Shown: positions 17,966 through 26,791 of the stretch, piece after piece
How the letters are laid out: the number at the start of each line of letters is the position of its first letter
Numbering within the stretch: position 1 is the stretch's first letter
From: Streptococcus azizii
GTDB lineage: Bacteria > Bacillota > Bacilli > Lactobacillales > Streptococcaceae
Reading direction: 5' to 3'
DNA: 64,000 bases
Assembly: GCF_001984715.1 (NCBI RefSeq)
Contig: NZ_MSPR01000001.1
Span: 62,001-126,000 of the forward strand
Notes under the pieces: model-generated
The model's input: only the letters and a program-made list of their open reading frames with translations
What the model was told of the DNA's origin: nothing
Databases searched by the model: none
Position numbers and translations under genes: made by a program

Positions 17966-19114
17966 TCAAGCACTGAAACGCTTGATTCCATCTAAATAAG
18001 TGGCCTGCAAATGCCCCTCATCATCAATGACGATGAAATCTGCTGCACGACCTGGAGCAATTTGTCCACAAATATGGTCAATCTGAACAGATTTTGCTGG
18101 TGCAAGTGACGCCATGCGAACCGCATCAGGTAAACTCGCTAAGCCCCACTCCACAATATGTTCAACTGCCTGAATGAGCTCCAAAATAGAACCTGCTAGA
18201 CTGCCATTATGCTTCAATCGTGCTGTTCCATCTTTGACGACTACTTCAAATTCCCCTAAGCGGGAGTCCCCTTCTCCTTGACCACCCGCACGCATACAGT
18301 CCGTGATGAGAACTGTCTCATCCACGCCCCGCGCTTTCACAACAAGCTCAACTGCTGCTGGGTGTACATGGTAGCCATCGCAAATCACTTCTGCAAAGAC
18401 ATTCTGCAACTCAAGTGCTGCGCCGACCATCCCCGGCTCACGATGATGAAGCCCACTCATCCCGTTGTAGACATGGACAAAGATGTCAGCTCCTGCTTCA
18501 ACTGCCTTTTTCGCTTGCTCATAGGTGGCATCGCTATGTGCAAGCGCAGTATGAATCTCCTTCTTCTTTGCAAAGTGGATAAATTCTTCCACACCGTCAC
18601 GCTCTGGAGCAATGGCAATCTTGTTCACCAAGCCCGCCGACAGACGATGCCAGTTATCCAGTTTCTCTATTGATGGATCACTCATATACTTAGGGTTTTG
18701 GGCTCCCTTATATTTCTCCGTGAAAAATGGCCCTTCAAGAAAGATTCCCTGAATCTTGGCTCCCTCTTCCTCACCTGCATGGCGACCAATCGTTTCGCAG
18801 ACTGCATCCAAATTTTCTGTTGAGTCCGTCAAAGTGGTCGGCAACCAAGACGTCACACCGCAGGACAATAGCCCTTCAGAAATCACCTTGATCCCTTCAA
18901 AATCATTATCCATCACATCGTGTGAAGCATAGCCATGGATATGCGTATCAACAAGACCAGGTCCTATATGATAATCTGAATAATCTATGATCGTACCTTC
19001 CGGTTTGTCCGTTAAAATAGCACCAAATCGACCATCATCTGTAATCTCAAGATAGGCCTCTTCCACCTCCCTATCTGACAAAATGATAGACTTGGCAAAA
19101 ATATAATTTGACAT
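17966..19114 (-). CDS. nagA: N-acetylglucosamine-6-phosphate deacetylase
   Basis: Removes acetate from GlcNAc-6-phosphate (and in some enzymes GalNAc-6-phosphate), feeding amino sugars to glycolysis or cell-wall precursors. A 382-residue amidohydrolase with the metal site DTHIHGYASHD near 56-66, GPFFTEKYKGAQNP near 129, His residues in LAHSDATY and CDGYHVHP, and the catalytic Asp in LITDCMRAG near 276. Promoter and operator are listed separately. lacD follows in the same direction. Confidence 0.95.
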   Translation of the reverse strand: MSNYIFAKSIILSDREVEEAYLEITDDGRFGAILTDKPEGTIIDYSDYHIGPGLVDTHIHGYASHDVMDNDFEGIKVISEGLLSCGVTSWLPTTLTDSTENLDAVCETIGRHAGEEEGAKIQGIFLEGPFFTEKYKGAQNPKYMSDPSIEKLDNWHRLSAGLVNKIAIAPERDGVEEFIHFAKKKEIHTALAHSDATYEQAKKAVEAGADIFVHVYNGMSGLHHREPGMVGAALELQNVFAEVICDGYHVHPAAVELVVKARGVDETVLITDCMRAGGQGEGDSRLGEFEVVVKDGTARLKHNGSLAGSILELIQAVEHIVEWGLASLPDAVRMASLAPAKSVQIDHICGQIAPGRAADFIVIDDEGHLQATYLDGIKRFSA

Positions 19115-19171
19115 ATCGTTTCCTTTCTATTAGACTCGATTTCACTTGCTGTAACCTAGCCACCTTCAACT

Positions 19172-19219
19172 GGTTATAACCTCTCCTCTTATTGTACTCA
19201 CCTTCTCCTTAATTGTCAA
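19172..19219 (-). promoter_or_regulatory. nagA promoter with palindromic operator
   Basis: TTGACA (19214-19219) and TACAAT (19191-19196) are 17 bp apart. Nine bases downstream of the -10 lies GGTTATAACC (19172-19181), preceded on the + strand by AACT. This is the same palindrome, in nearly the same position, as at the surface-protein promoter (1037-1046). GntR/HutC-type regulators of amino-sugar genes (NagR) bind short palindromes of this style, but the regulator is not in the window. Confidence 0.75.
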
Positions 19220-19418
19220 GTTATTTTTACAGGATTATAGTCTTTTCGTCTCTCTATTCTCTCCTTGAATCTTCTAAAATGAAGCGATCCAGTTTGCGTG
19301 TATGAAAAAACATCTCAAAGAGGAATACTCGTTGTTCGCCACACATACAAGGAAACTCTTTAAGATACACACTTATACTCAATAGGCAAGCACTGGGACA
19401 ATTTCCGTCGTACGTAAA
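19197..19418. other. nagA-alr intergenic remainder
   Basis: Apart from the nagA promoter and the alr terminator I see only a short RUP-like end (TATACTCAATAGGCAAG near 19375). No gene was recognised. Confidence 0.4.
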
Positions 19419-19447
19419 ACAACTATCCGCCTCGGCAGATAGTTGCT
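19419..19447 (-). terminator. Terminator after alr
   Basis: On the minus strand, CAACTATC-tGCCgaGGC-GATAGTTG followed by TTTTA is a stem of 11 paired bases and a short T run directly after the alr stop. Confidence 0.8.
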
Positions 19448-20551
19448 TTACTTATAATAACGAGGGATACGATCTGATAAGGTGCAGACGACTTCATAGT
19501 TGATTGTCCCGAGGTAATCCGCCCAATCTTGTACAGCAATAGCCCCTTTCCCACTTGAACCAATCAAGGTCACAGGCGTGCCTAAACCATACCGCTTTGG
19601 TAGGCGGATAGTAATCTGATCCATAGAAACACGACCGACAACCGGACAGACCTCCCCTTCTACTAGGAGAGAGAAGCCCTGCATAGCCCGCAAAAAACCA
19701 TCCGCATAGCCAATCGGCACCGTCCCGATATACTCAGACTGTGAGCTATGATAGGTCGCACCATAGCCAATGCTGGTCCCTGTCTCCACTTCCTTGACAT
19801 GGACCAATTCAGAGGTCAACTGCAAGGCTGGCTCAATCGGATAAGGCATGGCTAAGGCATGCCCACTTGGGTTCAGACCGTATAAGACGTTCCCCAGACG
19901 AACCATGGTAAAGACTGTGTCTGCATGCCAAATACTGGTTGCAGAATTGCTCGCGTGAATGCAGGCAGGTACTTGAGACAGTTGGGACAACAGTTCTTTA
20001 AACTGAGAAAGTTGAGTTTGAAAATACCTATCATCTGTTTCATCAGCTGTTGCAAAATGAGTGAAGATCCCCTCAACCACTACACCTGCTTGGCTCAGCT
20101 CACCCATGGCCCGATTGAGGGATTGACTTTCTCGAAAGCCAATCCTTCCCATACCTGTATCCACTTTGACATGCACCTGCAAGCCCTGCAAGGATAAACC
20201 AGACTCAACTAACTGCTCGACCCAGTTGACACTCGCTACTGTTAGCATGATATTTTCTGAAATCGCTAGCGGAACTGTTTCTACTGGTACCACTCCTAGG
20301 ATCAGAATCTGTCGCTGAATGCCAGCCTGACGCAATTCCAAGGCCTCATCTAAATTAGAGACACAAAAACCATCTACTTGACCTTCCAGGTGCCTCGCAA
20401 CTTCAACTGCCCCGTGTCCATAAGCATCGGCTTTGACGACTGCGAAAGCCTTGACCTCTCTAGGTAGATGATTCTTGACCTGCTCCAAATTGTTTGAGAT
20501 AGCTGACAAGTTAATCTGAATCCTTGTAGGTCTATGAAAACTTACTTTCAT
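19448..20551 (-). CDS. alr: Alanine racemase
   Basis: PLP enzyme making D-alanine for peptidoglycan and teichoic-acid decoration. At 367 residues it has the normal size. The PLP lysine is Lys40 in [16 protein letters not shown]. The second catalytic residue, Tyr near 266, is in [10 protein letters not shown], and VGRVSMDQI is near 312. Its start lies inside the end of acpS (20-bp overlap), the usual acpS-alr coupling in streptococci. Confidence 0.96.
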   Translation of the reverse strand: MKVSFHRPTRIQINLSAISNNLEQVKNHLPREVKAFAVVKADAYGHGAVEVARHLEGQVDGFCVSNLDEALELRQAGIQRQILILGVVPVETVPLAISENIMLTVASVNWVEQLVESGLSLQGLQVHVKVDTGMGRIGFRESQSLNRAMGELSQAGVVVEGIFTHFATADETDDRYFQTQLSQFKELLSQLSQVPACIHASNSATSIWHADTVFTMVRLGNVLYGLNPSGHALAMPYPIEPALQLTSELVHVKEVETGTSIGYGATYHSSQSEYIGTVPIGYADGFLRAMQGFSLLVEGEVCPVVGRVSMDQITIRLPKRYGLGTPVTLIGSSGKGAIAVQDWADYLGTINYEVVCTLSDRIPRYYK

Positions 20552-20903
20552 CTACTTCCTCCAAAATCACACTGGCTTGCACAAAACCAGCAGAGTGACT
20601 GATACTGAGCCAAACTTTGGCTTGAATCGGCGATCTAGCGATATAAGGCGCCCCCTTACCATCTGTCAAAATTTCAATATCTTGAAAACCAATCTTCCCA
20701 ATCCCTGTTCCAAGCGCCTTGGCAAAGGCCTCTTTGGCTGACCAGCGACCAGCCAAATATTCCAGTTGACGGCGGTTTTTTAACTGAGCAAATCGCCTAA
20801 ATTCATTTTCAGTCAATACTCTTCGAACAAATTGATCGTTTTTTTTCATCGCTGCTTCAACTGCGGCAATTTCTTGTAAATCTATTCCGTGTCCTATAAT
20901 CAT
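20532..20903 (-). CDS. acpS: Holo-ACP synthase
   Basis: Transfers 4'-phosphopantetheine from CoA to Ser35 of AcpP. 123 residues, with Mg-binding Asp in GHGIDLQEI near residue 8 and [15 protein letters not shown] near 52-66. A strong hairpin with a T6 run ends only 6 bp before the ATG and leaves just AGGAA as a Shine-Dalgarno. Expression must therefore come from read-through of the secA transcript or from a promoter inside secA. Confidence 0.95.
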   Translation of the reverse strand: MIIGHGIDLQEIAAVEAAMKKNDQFVRRVLTENEFRRFAQLKNRRQLEYLAGRWSAKEAFAKALGTGIGKIGFQDIEILTDGKGAPYIARSPIQAKVWLSISHSAGFVQASVILEEVDESKFS

Positions 20904-20908
20904 TTCCT

Positions 20909-20960
20909 AAAAAAGAAGTGAGCAATCCGTCTGTATCGAATACCGGATCCCCTCACTCCT
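20909..20960 (-). terminator. Terminator between secA and acpS
   Basis: AGTGAG/CTCACT, ATCCG/CGGAT and GTAT/ATAC form a long interrupted stem on the minus strand followed by TTTTTT. The T run abuts the acpS ribosome binding site. Confidence 0.75.
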
Positions 20961-20973
20961 CCCTCATATTTTT

Positions 20974-23499
20974 CTAGATGCGCTTGCGTCCATGACAGTT
21001 CTTAAATTTCTTACCAGACTGACATGGGCATGGATCATTGCGTTCAACCCCTTCAAAACGAACTTGCTCATTGCTAGCAGCTTGAGCTGGAACAATGTTT
21101 TTCACAGCCGTTGTATGGGCTTCTTGACTAGCACGCTCCCGTTCAATATTGTCATGGATTTGCGCCTTCATCATGAGACGGGTTACGTCAAATTCAATGG
21201 CACCAATCATCTGATTAAAGGTCGCAAAGGCCTCTGACTGATACTCTACAACTGGATTGTTCTGCGCATAGCCTCGTAGACTGACCGCATTGCGCAACTG
21301 GTCCATCGTATCAATATGGTCCGTCCAACGATTGTCAACCACGCGAAGAATCAACACTTTTTGGAATTCACGTACCCGATCCTCGTCGCGTAACTTAGCC
21401 ACCTGACTATCGTAAACTTCCAAAGCACGTTTGTATAATTCAGCCACAAGTTCTTTATCTGATTTCCCTTCCAAGTCAGCCAGGCTGATAGAATCTTCTG
21501 GAACTAGATTGATTTGAGCAAAGTGTAAAATCGCTTGCAAGGCTTCCTCGCGCTTGCTTGCCTTATGGTCTGCTACTTGACGCTCAATCGTCCGCTTGAT
21601 CATCGCCTTGATTTCTGGAGCTAGGTCACGCTCAGCGGTGATGACGTCTTGCCTTTGACGATAAATAATCTCACGTTGCTCCCGCATCACATCATCATAC
21701 TGAAGGACTTGCTTCCGTGAATCGTAGTTGTTTCCTTCTACACGTTTCTGAGCACTCTCCACTTGACGGGTCAACATTTTAGACTTGATAACCGATTCTT
21801 CCTCGGTCAGATTCATGCGTTCCATGAAGGCCTTAATCCGCTCTGATCCAAAGCGTTTCATCAAATCATCTTCTAAAGAAAGATAAAATTGGGATTCACC
21901 TGGATCTCCTTGACGGCCTGAACGACCACGGAGCTGATTATCAATCCGACGACTTTCATGACGCTCTGTCCCAATGACACACAAGCCTCCGAGCTCACGA
22001 ACACCAGGACCTAACTTGATATCTGTACCACGTCCTGCCATATTGGTTGCAATGGTGATGGCTCCCCGTTGACCAGCATTCATAATGATCTGTGCCTCAC
22101 GATAGTGGTTCTTGGCATTTAGGACCTCGTGGGGAACACCTGCAGCCACCAGCCGCTTTGAGAGATAGTCCGAAGTCTCTACTGCAACAGTACCGACCAA
22201 GACAGGCTGCCCTTTTTCATAACGAGCCTTGACATCAGCTACCACTGCATTAAATTTATACTCCAAACTTGGGTACAATAAATCTTCATGGTCGATACGG
22301 GCTATTGGACGGTTGGTTGGAATCGGCACCACCCGGATATTATAGATTTCTCTAAACTCTTCTTCTTCTGTCTTACCTGTACCAGTCATACCGGCTAGCT
22401 TGCTATACATGCGGAAGAGATTTTGATAGGTAATGGATGCACTTGTTTTTGATTCGTTCTGAACAGGAACACCTTCTTTGGCTTCAATCGCTTGGTGCAG
22501 ACCATCCGAGTAACGACGCCCTTCCATGGTCCGACCCGTAAATGGATCGATAATCATCACCTCTTGCGCATCATTGACAAGATAGTCAATGTCGTAGGTC
22601 ATGATATAGTTGGCACGAAGCGCATTATCGATAAAATGCGTCAAGGCGACATTTTCAATATCGTAAAGATTCTTCAGCTTGAAGAAGCTCTCTGCCTTGT
22701 CGATTCCAGAGTCTGACAAACTGATGGTTTTTGACGGAACATCTATGATGTAGTCTGCTTCTTCCAAGGATTTGACTAACTTGTCCGCCAAGAAATACAA
22801 CTGATTCGTCTCCGAGCTTTCTGCTCCTGAAACAATCAGAGGTGTCCGGGCCTCATCGATTAAAATAGAATCTACCTCATCGACCAAGGCAAAATTCAAA
22901 GGACGTTGCACCATGTCCTCCGCACGAACGACCATGTTATCACGAAGGTAGTCAAAACCGATTTCTGAATTAGTTGAGTAAGTAATATCGCAGTTATAGG
23001 CTTCACGTTTTTCAAGGGAAGACTTAGCAGCTAGGTTAATACCTACAGAAAGACCTAACCAAGCGTATACTTCTCCCATTTCTGTGGCATCTCGGCTCGC
23101 CAAGTATTCATTGACAGTGACAACGTGCACTCCTTTACCAGACAAGGCGTTTAAGTAGACTGGCATGGTCGCAGTCAGGGTCTTTCCTTCCCCAGTACGC
23201 ATCTCTGGCACATCACCATGGTGAAGGACAATCCCTCCCATAATCTGAACAGGGTAGGGATAGAGTCCAAGAACCCGTTTAGCAGCCTCACGCACGACCG
23301 CAAAGGCTTCATATAGCAAGTCATCAAGGGTCTCACCCTTCTGATAGCGCTCTTTAAATTCTATCGTTTTGGCTTGTAATTCTTCATCTGATAAAGCTGC
23401 CATCTCATCTGCATAGGCAATCACCTTATCCGCCATTTTTTCTAATTTTTTTAATTCACCTTTATCATTTTCGATAATCGTTTTTAAAATATTTGCCAT
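20974..23499 (-). CDS. secA: Preprotein translocase ATPase SecA
   Basis: Motor that drives unfolded preproteins through SecYEG. 841 residues, full length. Walker A in [12 protein letters not shown] (about 100-111), DEAD-box helicase-like nucleotide-binding domains NBD1/NBD2 with [14 protein letters not shown] and the motif [16 protein letters not shown] sequence ([13 protein letters not shown]), the preprotein cross-linking domain, and a C-terminal zinc tail [13 protein letters not shown] that binds SecB or phospholipid. It is the housekeeping SecA, not SecA2, given this tail and the acpS-alr neighbourhood. Confidence 0.97.
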   Translation of the reverse strand: MANILKTIIENDKGELKKLEKMADKVIAYADEMAALSDEELQAKTIEFKERYQKGETLDDLLYEAFAVVREAAKRVLGLYPYPVQIMGGIVLHHGDVPEMRTGEGKTLTATMPVYLNALSGKGVHVVTVNEYLASRDATEMGEVYAWLGLSVGINLAAKSSLEKREAYNCDITYSTNSEIGFDYLRDNMVVRAEDMVQRPLNFALVDEVDSILIDEARTPLIVSGAESSETNQLYFLADKLVKSLEEADYIIDVPSKTISLSDSGIDKAESFFKLKNLYDIENVALTHFIDNALRANYIMTYDIDYLVNDAQEVMIIDPFTGRTMEGRRYSDGLHQAIEAKEGVPVQNESKTSASITYQNLFRMYSKLAGMTGTGKTEEEEFREIYNIRVVPIPTNRPIARIDHEDLLYPSLEYKFNAVVADVKARYEKGQPVLVGTVAVETSDYLSKRLVAAGVPHEVLNAKNHYREAQIIMNAGQRGAITIATNMAGRGTDIKLGPGVRELGGLCVIGTERHESRRIDNQLRGRSGRQGDPGESQFYLSLEDDLMKRFGSERIKAFMERMNLTEEESVIKSKMLTRQVESAQKRVEGNNYDSRKQVLQYDDVMREQREIIYRQRQDVITAERDLAPEIKAMIKRTIERQVADHKASKREEALQAILHFAQINLVPEDSISLADLEGKSDKELVAELYKRALEVYDSQVAKLRDEDRVREFQKVLILRVVDNRWTDHIDTMDQLRNAVSLRGYAQNNPVVEYQSEAFATFNQMIGAIEFDVTRLMMKAQIHDNIERERASQEAHTTAVKNIVPAQAASNEQVRFEGVERNDPCPCQSGKKFKNCHGRKRI

Positions 23500-23525
23500 C
23501 TTGTTCCTTACTTGTATCCATTCTT

Positions 23526-23683
23526 ATACTCAATGAAAATCACAAAGCAAACCATAAGGTTAGCCACCGCCACCCGTATGTAGTCCACTGAACCATACAA
23601 GGTAGAAATAGCGCTTGCAAAAGCCAGTGACTAGCAGAAAGAAGACAAGGCTAGTACTGGTTGAAACGATTTTCGCAGAGTAT
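23526..23683. repeat. RUP-like element upstream of secA
   Basis: ATACTCAATGAAAATC at the left end and GATTTTCGCAGAGTAT at the right end are inverted repeats bounding 158 bp, the RUP pattern. The interior (gccaccgccacccgtatg, agccagtgac) has no coding potential. Confidence 0.7.
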
Positions 23684-23727
23684 TATTTTTTGTTCTCCCC
23701 ATTATAGCATGTTTCCCCTCTACTTTC

Positions 23728-23792
23728 AAGATAGGGCGATAGTTTAAACCGATGAAGTCAGGCTCCATCGGTTCTTGGTTCATCGCTATCTT
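23728..23792. terminator. Nested hairpin after manA
   Basis: The outer stem AAGATAG-CGAT pairs with ATCG-CTATCTT, and the inner stem AACCGATG with CATCGGTT, giving a two-part structure 6 bp after the manA stop. It lacks a long T run. It is probably the manA terminator but could be a small structured RNA. Confidence 0.5.
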
Positions 23793-23797
23793 TGTGC

Positions 23798-24742
23798 TTA
23801 TGGGTGACTGGCAATGATATCTAGTGCCTGCCCTTTCAAGGTCCAATCTTTGACATCATGTGGCAAGATAAAATGATCTCCCTTTCCAATCGCATAGCTG
23901 GACCCTCCTATCACCAACTCACCTGCCCCTGCTAAGACACTCACCAGGTAATAATCAGCTGTCTGCTTCATGAATACTTCACCAGTCACTGCCCACTTGT
24001 AGACACTAAAAAAGTCGTTCGCAACCAGCAAGGTTGAGCTTAGATTATCCACCTGTAACGTGACAGGGCGGCTATTGGCTGGCTTTCCAATTCTTGTCAC
24101 ATCAATCGATTTGTCCAAGTGCAATTCTCGAAGGTTACCAGCATCATCCCTACGATCAAAATCATAGACACGGTAGGTTGTGTCGCTTGACTGCTGGGTT
24201 TCTAAAATCATGATACCCTTCCCAATCGCATGAATGGTCCCGCTAGGTACGTAGAAGAAATCCCCTGCCTTGACTGGAATCCTCTGCAACAGGTTTTCCC
24301 AGTCTTTTTGCTCTATTTTCTTGCGTAGCTCATCCCTTGATTGAGCCTTGTGTCCATAGATAATTTCTGAACCTTCATCTGCTGCCAGAACATACCAGCA
24401 CTCCGTCTTACCGAGTTCTCCCTCATGGGCAAGTCCGTATGCATCATCTGGATGGACCTGTACGCTCAACCAATCGTTGGCATCCAACATTTTGGTCAGA
24501 AGGGGAAAGACTTCCTCTGTTCGATTTGCAAAGAGTTCGCGGTGCTCACGGTATAAGTCATCCAGCCTATAGCCTGCATACCTTCCATTTTTTATGATGG
24601 AAACACCATTTGGATGCGCTGAAATTGCCCAATACTCTCCTACCCGATCACTTGGACTCTCATAGCCAAATTCATCCCGAAGTTTGGTGCCACCCCAGAT
24701 TTTTTCCTGCATAACCGACTGTAAAAATAATGGTTCCGCCAT
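23798..24742 (-). CDS. manA: Mannose-6-phosphate isomerase, class I
   Basis: Interconverts mannose 6-phosphate and fructose 6-phosphate. A 314-residue zinc cupin with metal ligands in QVHPDDAYG (near 96), GKTECWYVL and the catalytic PSGTIHAIGKG near 170. Separated from scrK by about 1 kb of repeats, although manA and scrK are often neighbours in streptococci. Confidence 0.94.
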   Translation of the reverse strand: MAEPLFLQSVMQEKIWGGTKLRDEFGYESPSDRVGEYWAISAHPNGVSIIKNGRYAGYRLDDLYREHRELFANRTEEVFPLLTKMLDANDWLSVQVHPDDAYGLAHEGELGKTECWYVLAADEGSEIIYGHKAQSRDELRKKIEQKDWENLLQRIPVKAGDFFYVPSGTIHAIGKGIMILETQQSSDTTYRVYDFDRRDDAGNLRELHLDKSIDVTRIGKPANSRPVTLQVDNLSSTLLVANDFFSVYKWAVTGEVFMKQTADYYLVSVLAGAGELVIGGSSYAIGKGDHFILPHDVKDWTLKGQALDIIASHP

Positions 24743-24839
24743 AACTATCCCTCGTTTCTATTTTCTTTTATCATAGCAAAAAGAAGAGGGAATTGCCAAC
24801 TTCTTTTGAGAAATGTTCCCAAAAAGAAGGAAAAACAGG

Positions 24840-25735
24840 ACACTTTTACTCAATAAAAATCAAAAGTAGACTAAGATACAAAGGGCGTGTAAAAAGCGAA
24901 TGAAAAATAGGAGATTGACGACGTGTTTGTTGAACACGAGGAAATCTATCCCTAAAGGGATTCTCATCTGTAATTGGCTAAAGCCAAAACATCTGCCTAT
25001 CTTTTTTCCGAGCTTTTAGCCCGTGTTCAGTTAAGATGTGAGGACGTTAAGAAAATGTAAAGAAAAATAGGGAATTGGGGCAGGTGACTCAGGTCATCAA
25101 GCCAATTCATCTTTTTTCTAACATTTTTAGTCCGAACTCAATTCCACAAGATACAAAGCCCGTAAAAAACTCAAAGTGAAAATAGGAAATCTGACGAAGA
25201 AGTAAAGGACGTTTGCTAAGGCAAACTTCTATTTCCCGCCTTCAAAGGTATACTATACCTTTGAAGCTAGGAGTATTTATTCTCGCTTTCCGATTTCTTG
25301 GCTCGGACTTCTATGGTCATTTTCTGATTTTTAGGTGACCAGCTGAAACAGTTCACCGAACTGTTTCACTCCACTGGATTAGTTTTATTGTCAGCGAGTT
25401 GTAGCTCGAGTTCAATTACAAGATACAAAGCCCGTGAAAAACTCAAAGCGAAAATAGGAAATACGACGAAGAAGTAAAGGACGTTTGCTAAGGCAAACTT
25501 CTATTTCCCGCCTTCAAAGGTATACTATACCTTTGAAGCTAGGAGTATTTATCTTTTTCGCACAGAGTTTAGGGCGTGTTCAATTCGTCAAGATACGAGA
25601 GCGTCAAACAACTCCTAGAAAAAATAGACAATCGAAGCGGGTTGTTTTGCAACCAATGAGATTGGTCTTTTTTTCAGTGAGTTGTAGCTCGAGTTCAATT
25701 CACCGAGACTCTTGACAACGTATCCTTTTGATTTT
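24840..25735. repeat. Hairpin-module repeat island (manA-scrK)
   Basis: No gene in 1,075 bp. It starts with TTTACTCAATAAAAATCAAAAG and ends in GATTTTTAAAGAGTAT, the RUP-like termini in inverted order. Inside are two direct copies of a 134-bp block (25147-25280 and 25419-25552, about four mismatches), each holding GTTTGCtaagGCAAAC and CAAAGGTATA/TATACCTTTG hairpins, plus GAAACAGTTC/GAACTGTTTC near 25342. Short ORFs here are accidents of the repeats. Confidence 0.75.
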
Positions 25736-25785
25736 TAAAGAGTATTTGCAGATATAATCCTTCCAGTCCCTCCCCTCACTGCGCT

Positions 25786-25811
25786 AAAAAGCTAGACAGC
25801 ACGTCTAGCTC
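25786..25811 (-). terminator. Terminator after scrK
   Basis: On the minus strand, AGCTAGAC-gtgct-GTCTAGCT followed by TTTTT: an 8-bp stem and T run just after the scrK stop. Confidence 0.85.
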
Positions 25812-25817
25812 CTTATC

Positions 25818-26699
25818 TTATTTTTCAGCTACTTGCTTTGCTAGAGCAAAGTTCCCCAGGGTTGCTGATCCATTTTCAGCCACTGCTGGTGTTACGATGT
25901 AGTCGATCACATCTGGCGTCGGTATATAGCCATTCATCAAGGCCGTAAATTTATCTCGCACACGTTTGAGCATATGCTCTTGCCCCATGACACCTCCACC
26001 AAAGACAATGACTTGCGGACGATACAGCAAGGTTGCTTGTACTGCCGCTTGAGCAATGTAGTAGGCTTGAACGTCCCATACATCGGCATGTTGCTCAATC
26101 AATTCCCCGCGAGTTCCTGTCCGAGCTTCCAGTGATGGACCTGCTGCCAATCCCTCTAAGCAGCCCTTATGGAAGGGACAAACACCTGTAAATTCCTTGG
26201 CGACATCTTGGGGATGAAGTGCAACGTAGGTATGGCCTGCTTCGGTATGACCCGCACCGCCGACAAACTCACCATTTTGAATGACACCAGCCCCGATGCC
26301 TGTTCCAATCGTGTAGTAAGCAAGGCTTCTCACACCTTTACGCACAAGCGTTTCCCCAAAAGCGGACGAATTCACATCTGTTGTGAAATAAAAGGGTATC
26401 TTAAATTCTTTGGCAATCAAGCCCAGCAAGTCTACATTAGCCCAATGAGGTTTTGGGGTCGTCGTAATGTAGCCATAGGTTGTAGAATTTGGGTCAATAT
26501 CAATCGGTCCAAATGAGCCGATGGCAATTCCTGCCAGACGGTCTTCATAGCGCTTGAAAAATTCGACTGTCCGCTCAATAGTTTCATACGGGGTCGTTGT
26601 CGGAAACTGTGTCTTTTCGACCACTTGAAACTGCTCATCGCCCACCGCACAGACAAATTTTGTCCCCCCTGCTTCCAAGCTACCATACAATCTTGTCAT
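25818..26699 (-). CDS. scrK: Fructokinase (ROK family)
   Basis: Phosphorylates the free fructose released by sucrose-6-phosphate hydrolase. 293 residues. The ROK fold is shown by GSLEAGGTKFVCAVGD at the N-terminus, GTGIGAGVIQNGEFVGG near 130-146 and a zinc-type motif CPFHKGCLEGLAAGPSLE near 175-192. It is downstream of scrA in the same direction, but a strong terminator separates them, so it likely has its own promoter (TATAAT near 26740 on the minus strand). Confidence 0.93.
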   Translation of the reverse strand: MTRLYGSLEAGGTKFVCAVGDEQFQVVEKTQFPTTTPYETIERTVEFFKRYEDRLAGIAIGSFGPIDIDPNSTTYGYITTTPKPHWANVDLLGLIAKEFKIPFYFTTDVNSSAFGETLVRKGVRSLAYYTIGTGIGAGVIQNGEFVGGAGHTEAGHTYVALHPQDVAKEFTGVCPFHKGCLEGLAAGPSLEARTGTRGELIEQHADVWDVQAYYIAQAAVQATLLYRPQVIVFGGGVMGQEHMLKRVRDKFTALMNGYIPTPDVIDYIVTPAVAENGSATLGNFALAKQVAEK

Positions 26700-26761
26700 C
26701 TTTGTTCTCCTCTTTATGAAATCGTTGTATTCTGTTCTATTATATCATAGTTTGAAACGTA

Positions 26762-26785
26762 AGAAAAAGGCGAAACGCCTTTTTC
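26762..26785 (-). terminator. Terminator after scrA
   Basis: AAAAAGGCG-ttt-CGCCTTTTT: a 9-bp stem with flanking A and T runs, six bases from the scrA stop. Confidence 0.9.
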
Positions 26786-26791
26786 TAGGGA

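Noticed and set aside
25485..25715. Small + strand ORF between manA and scrK
   Set aside because: It is made entirely of palindromic repeat modules that recur elsewhere without an ORF, and has no ribosome binding site.
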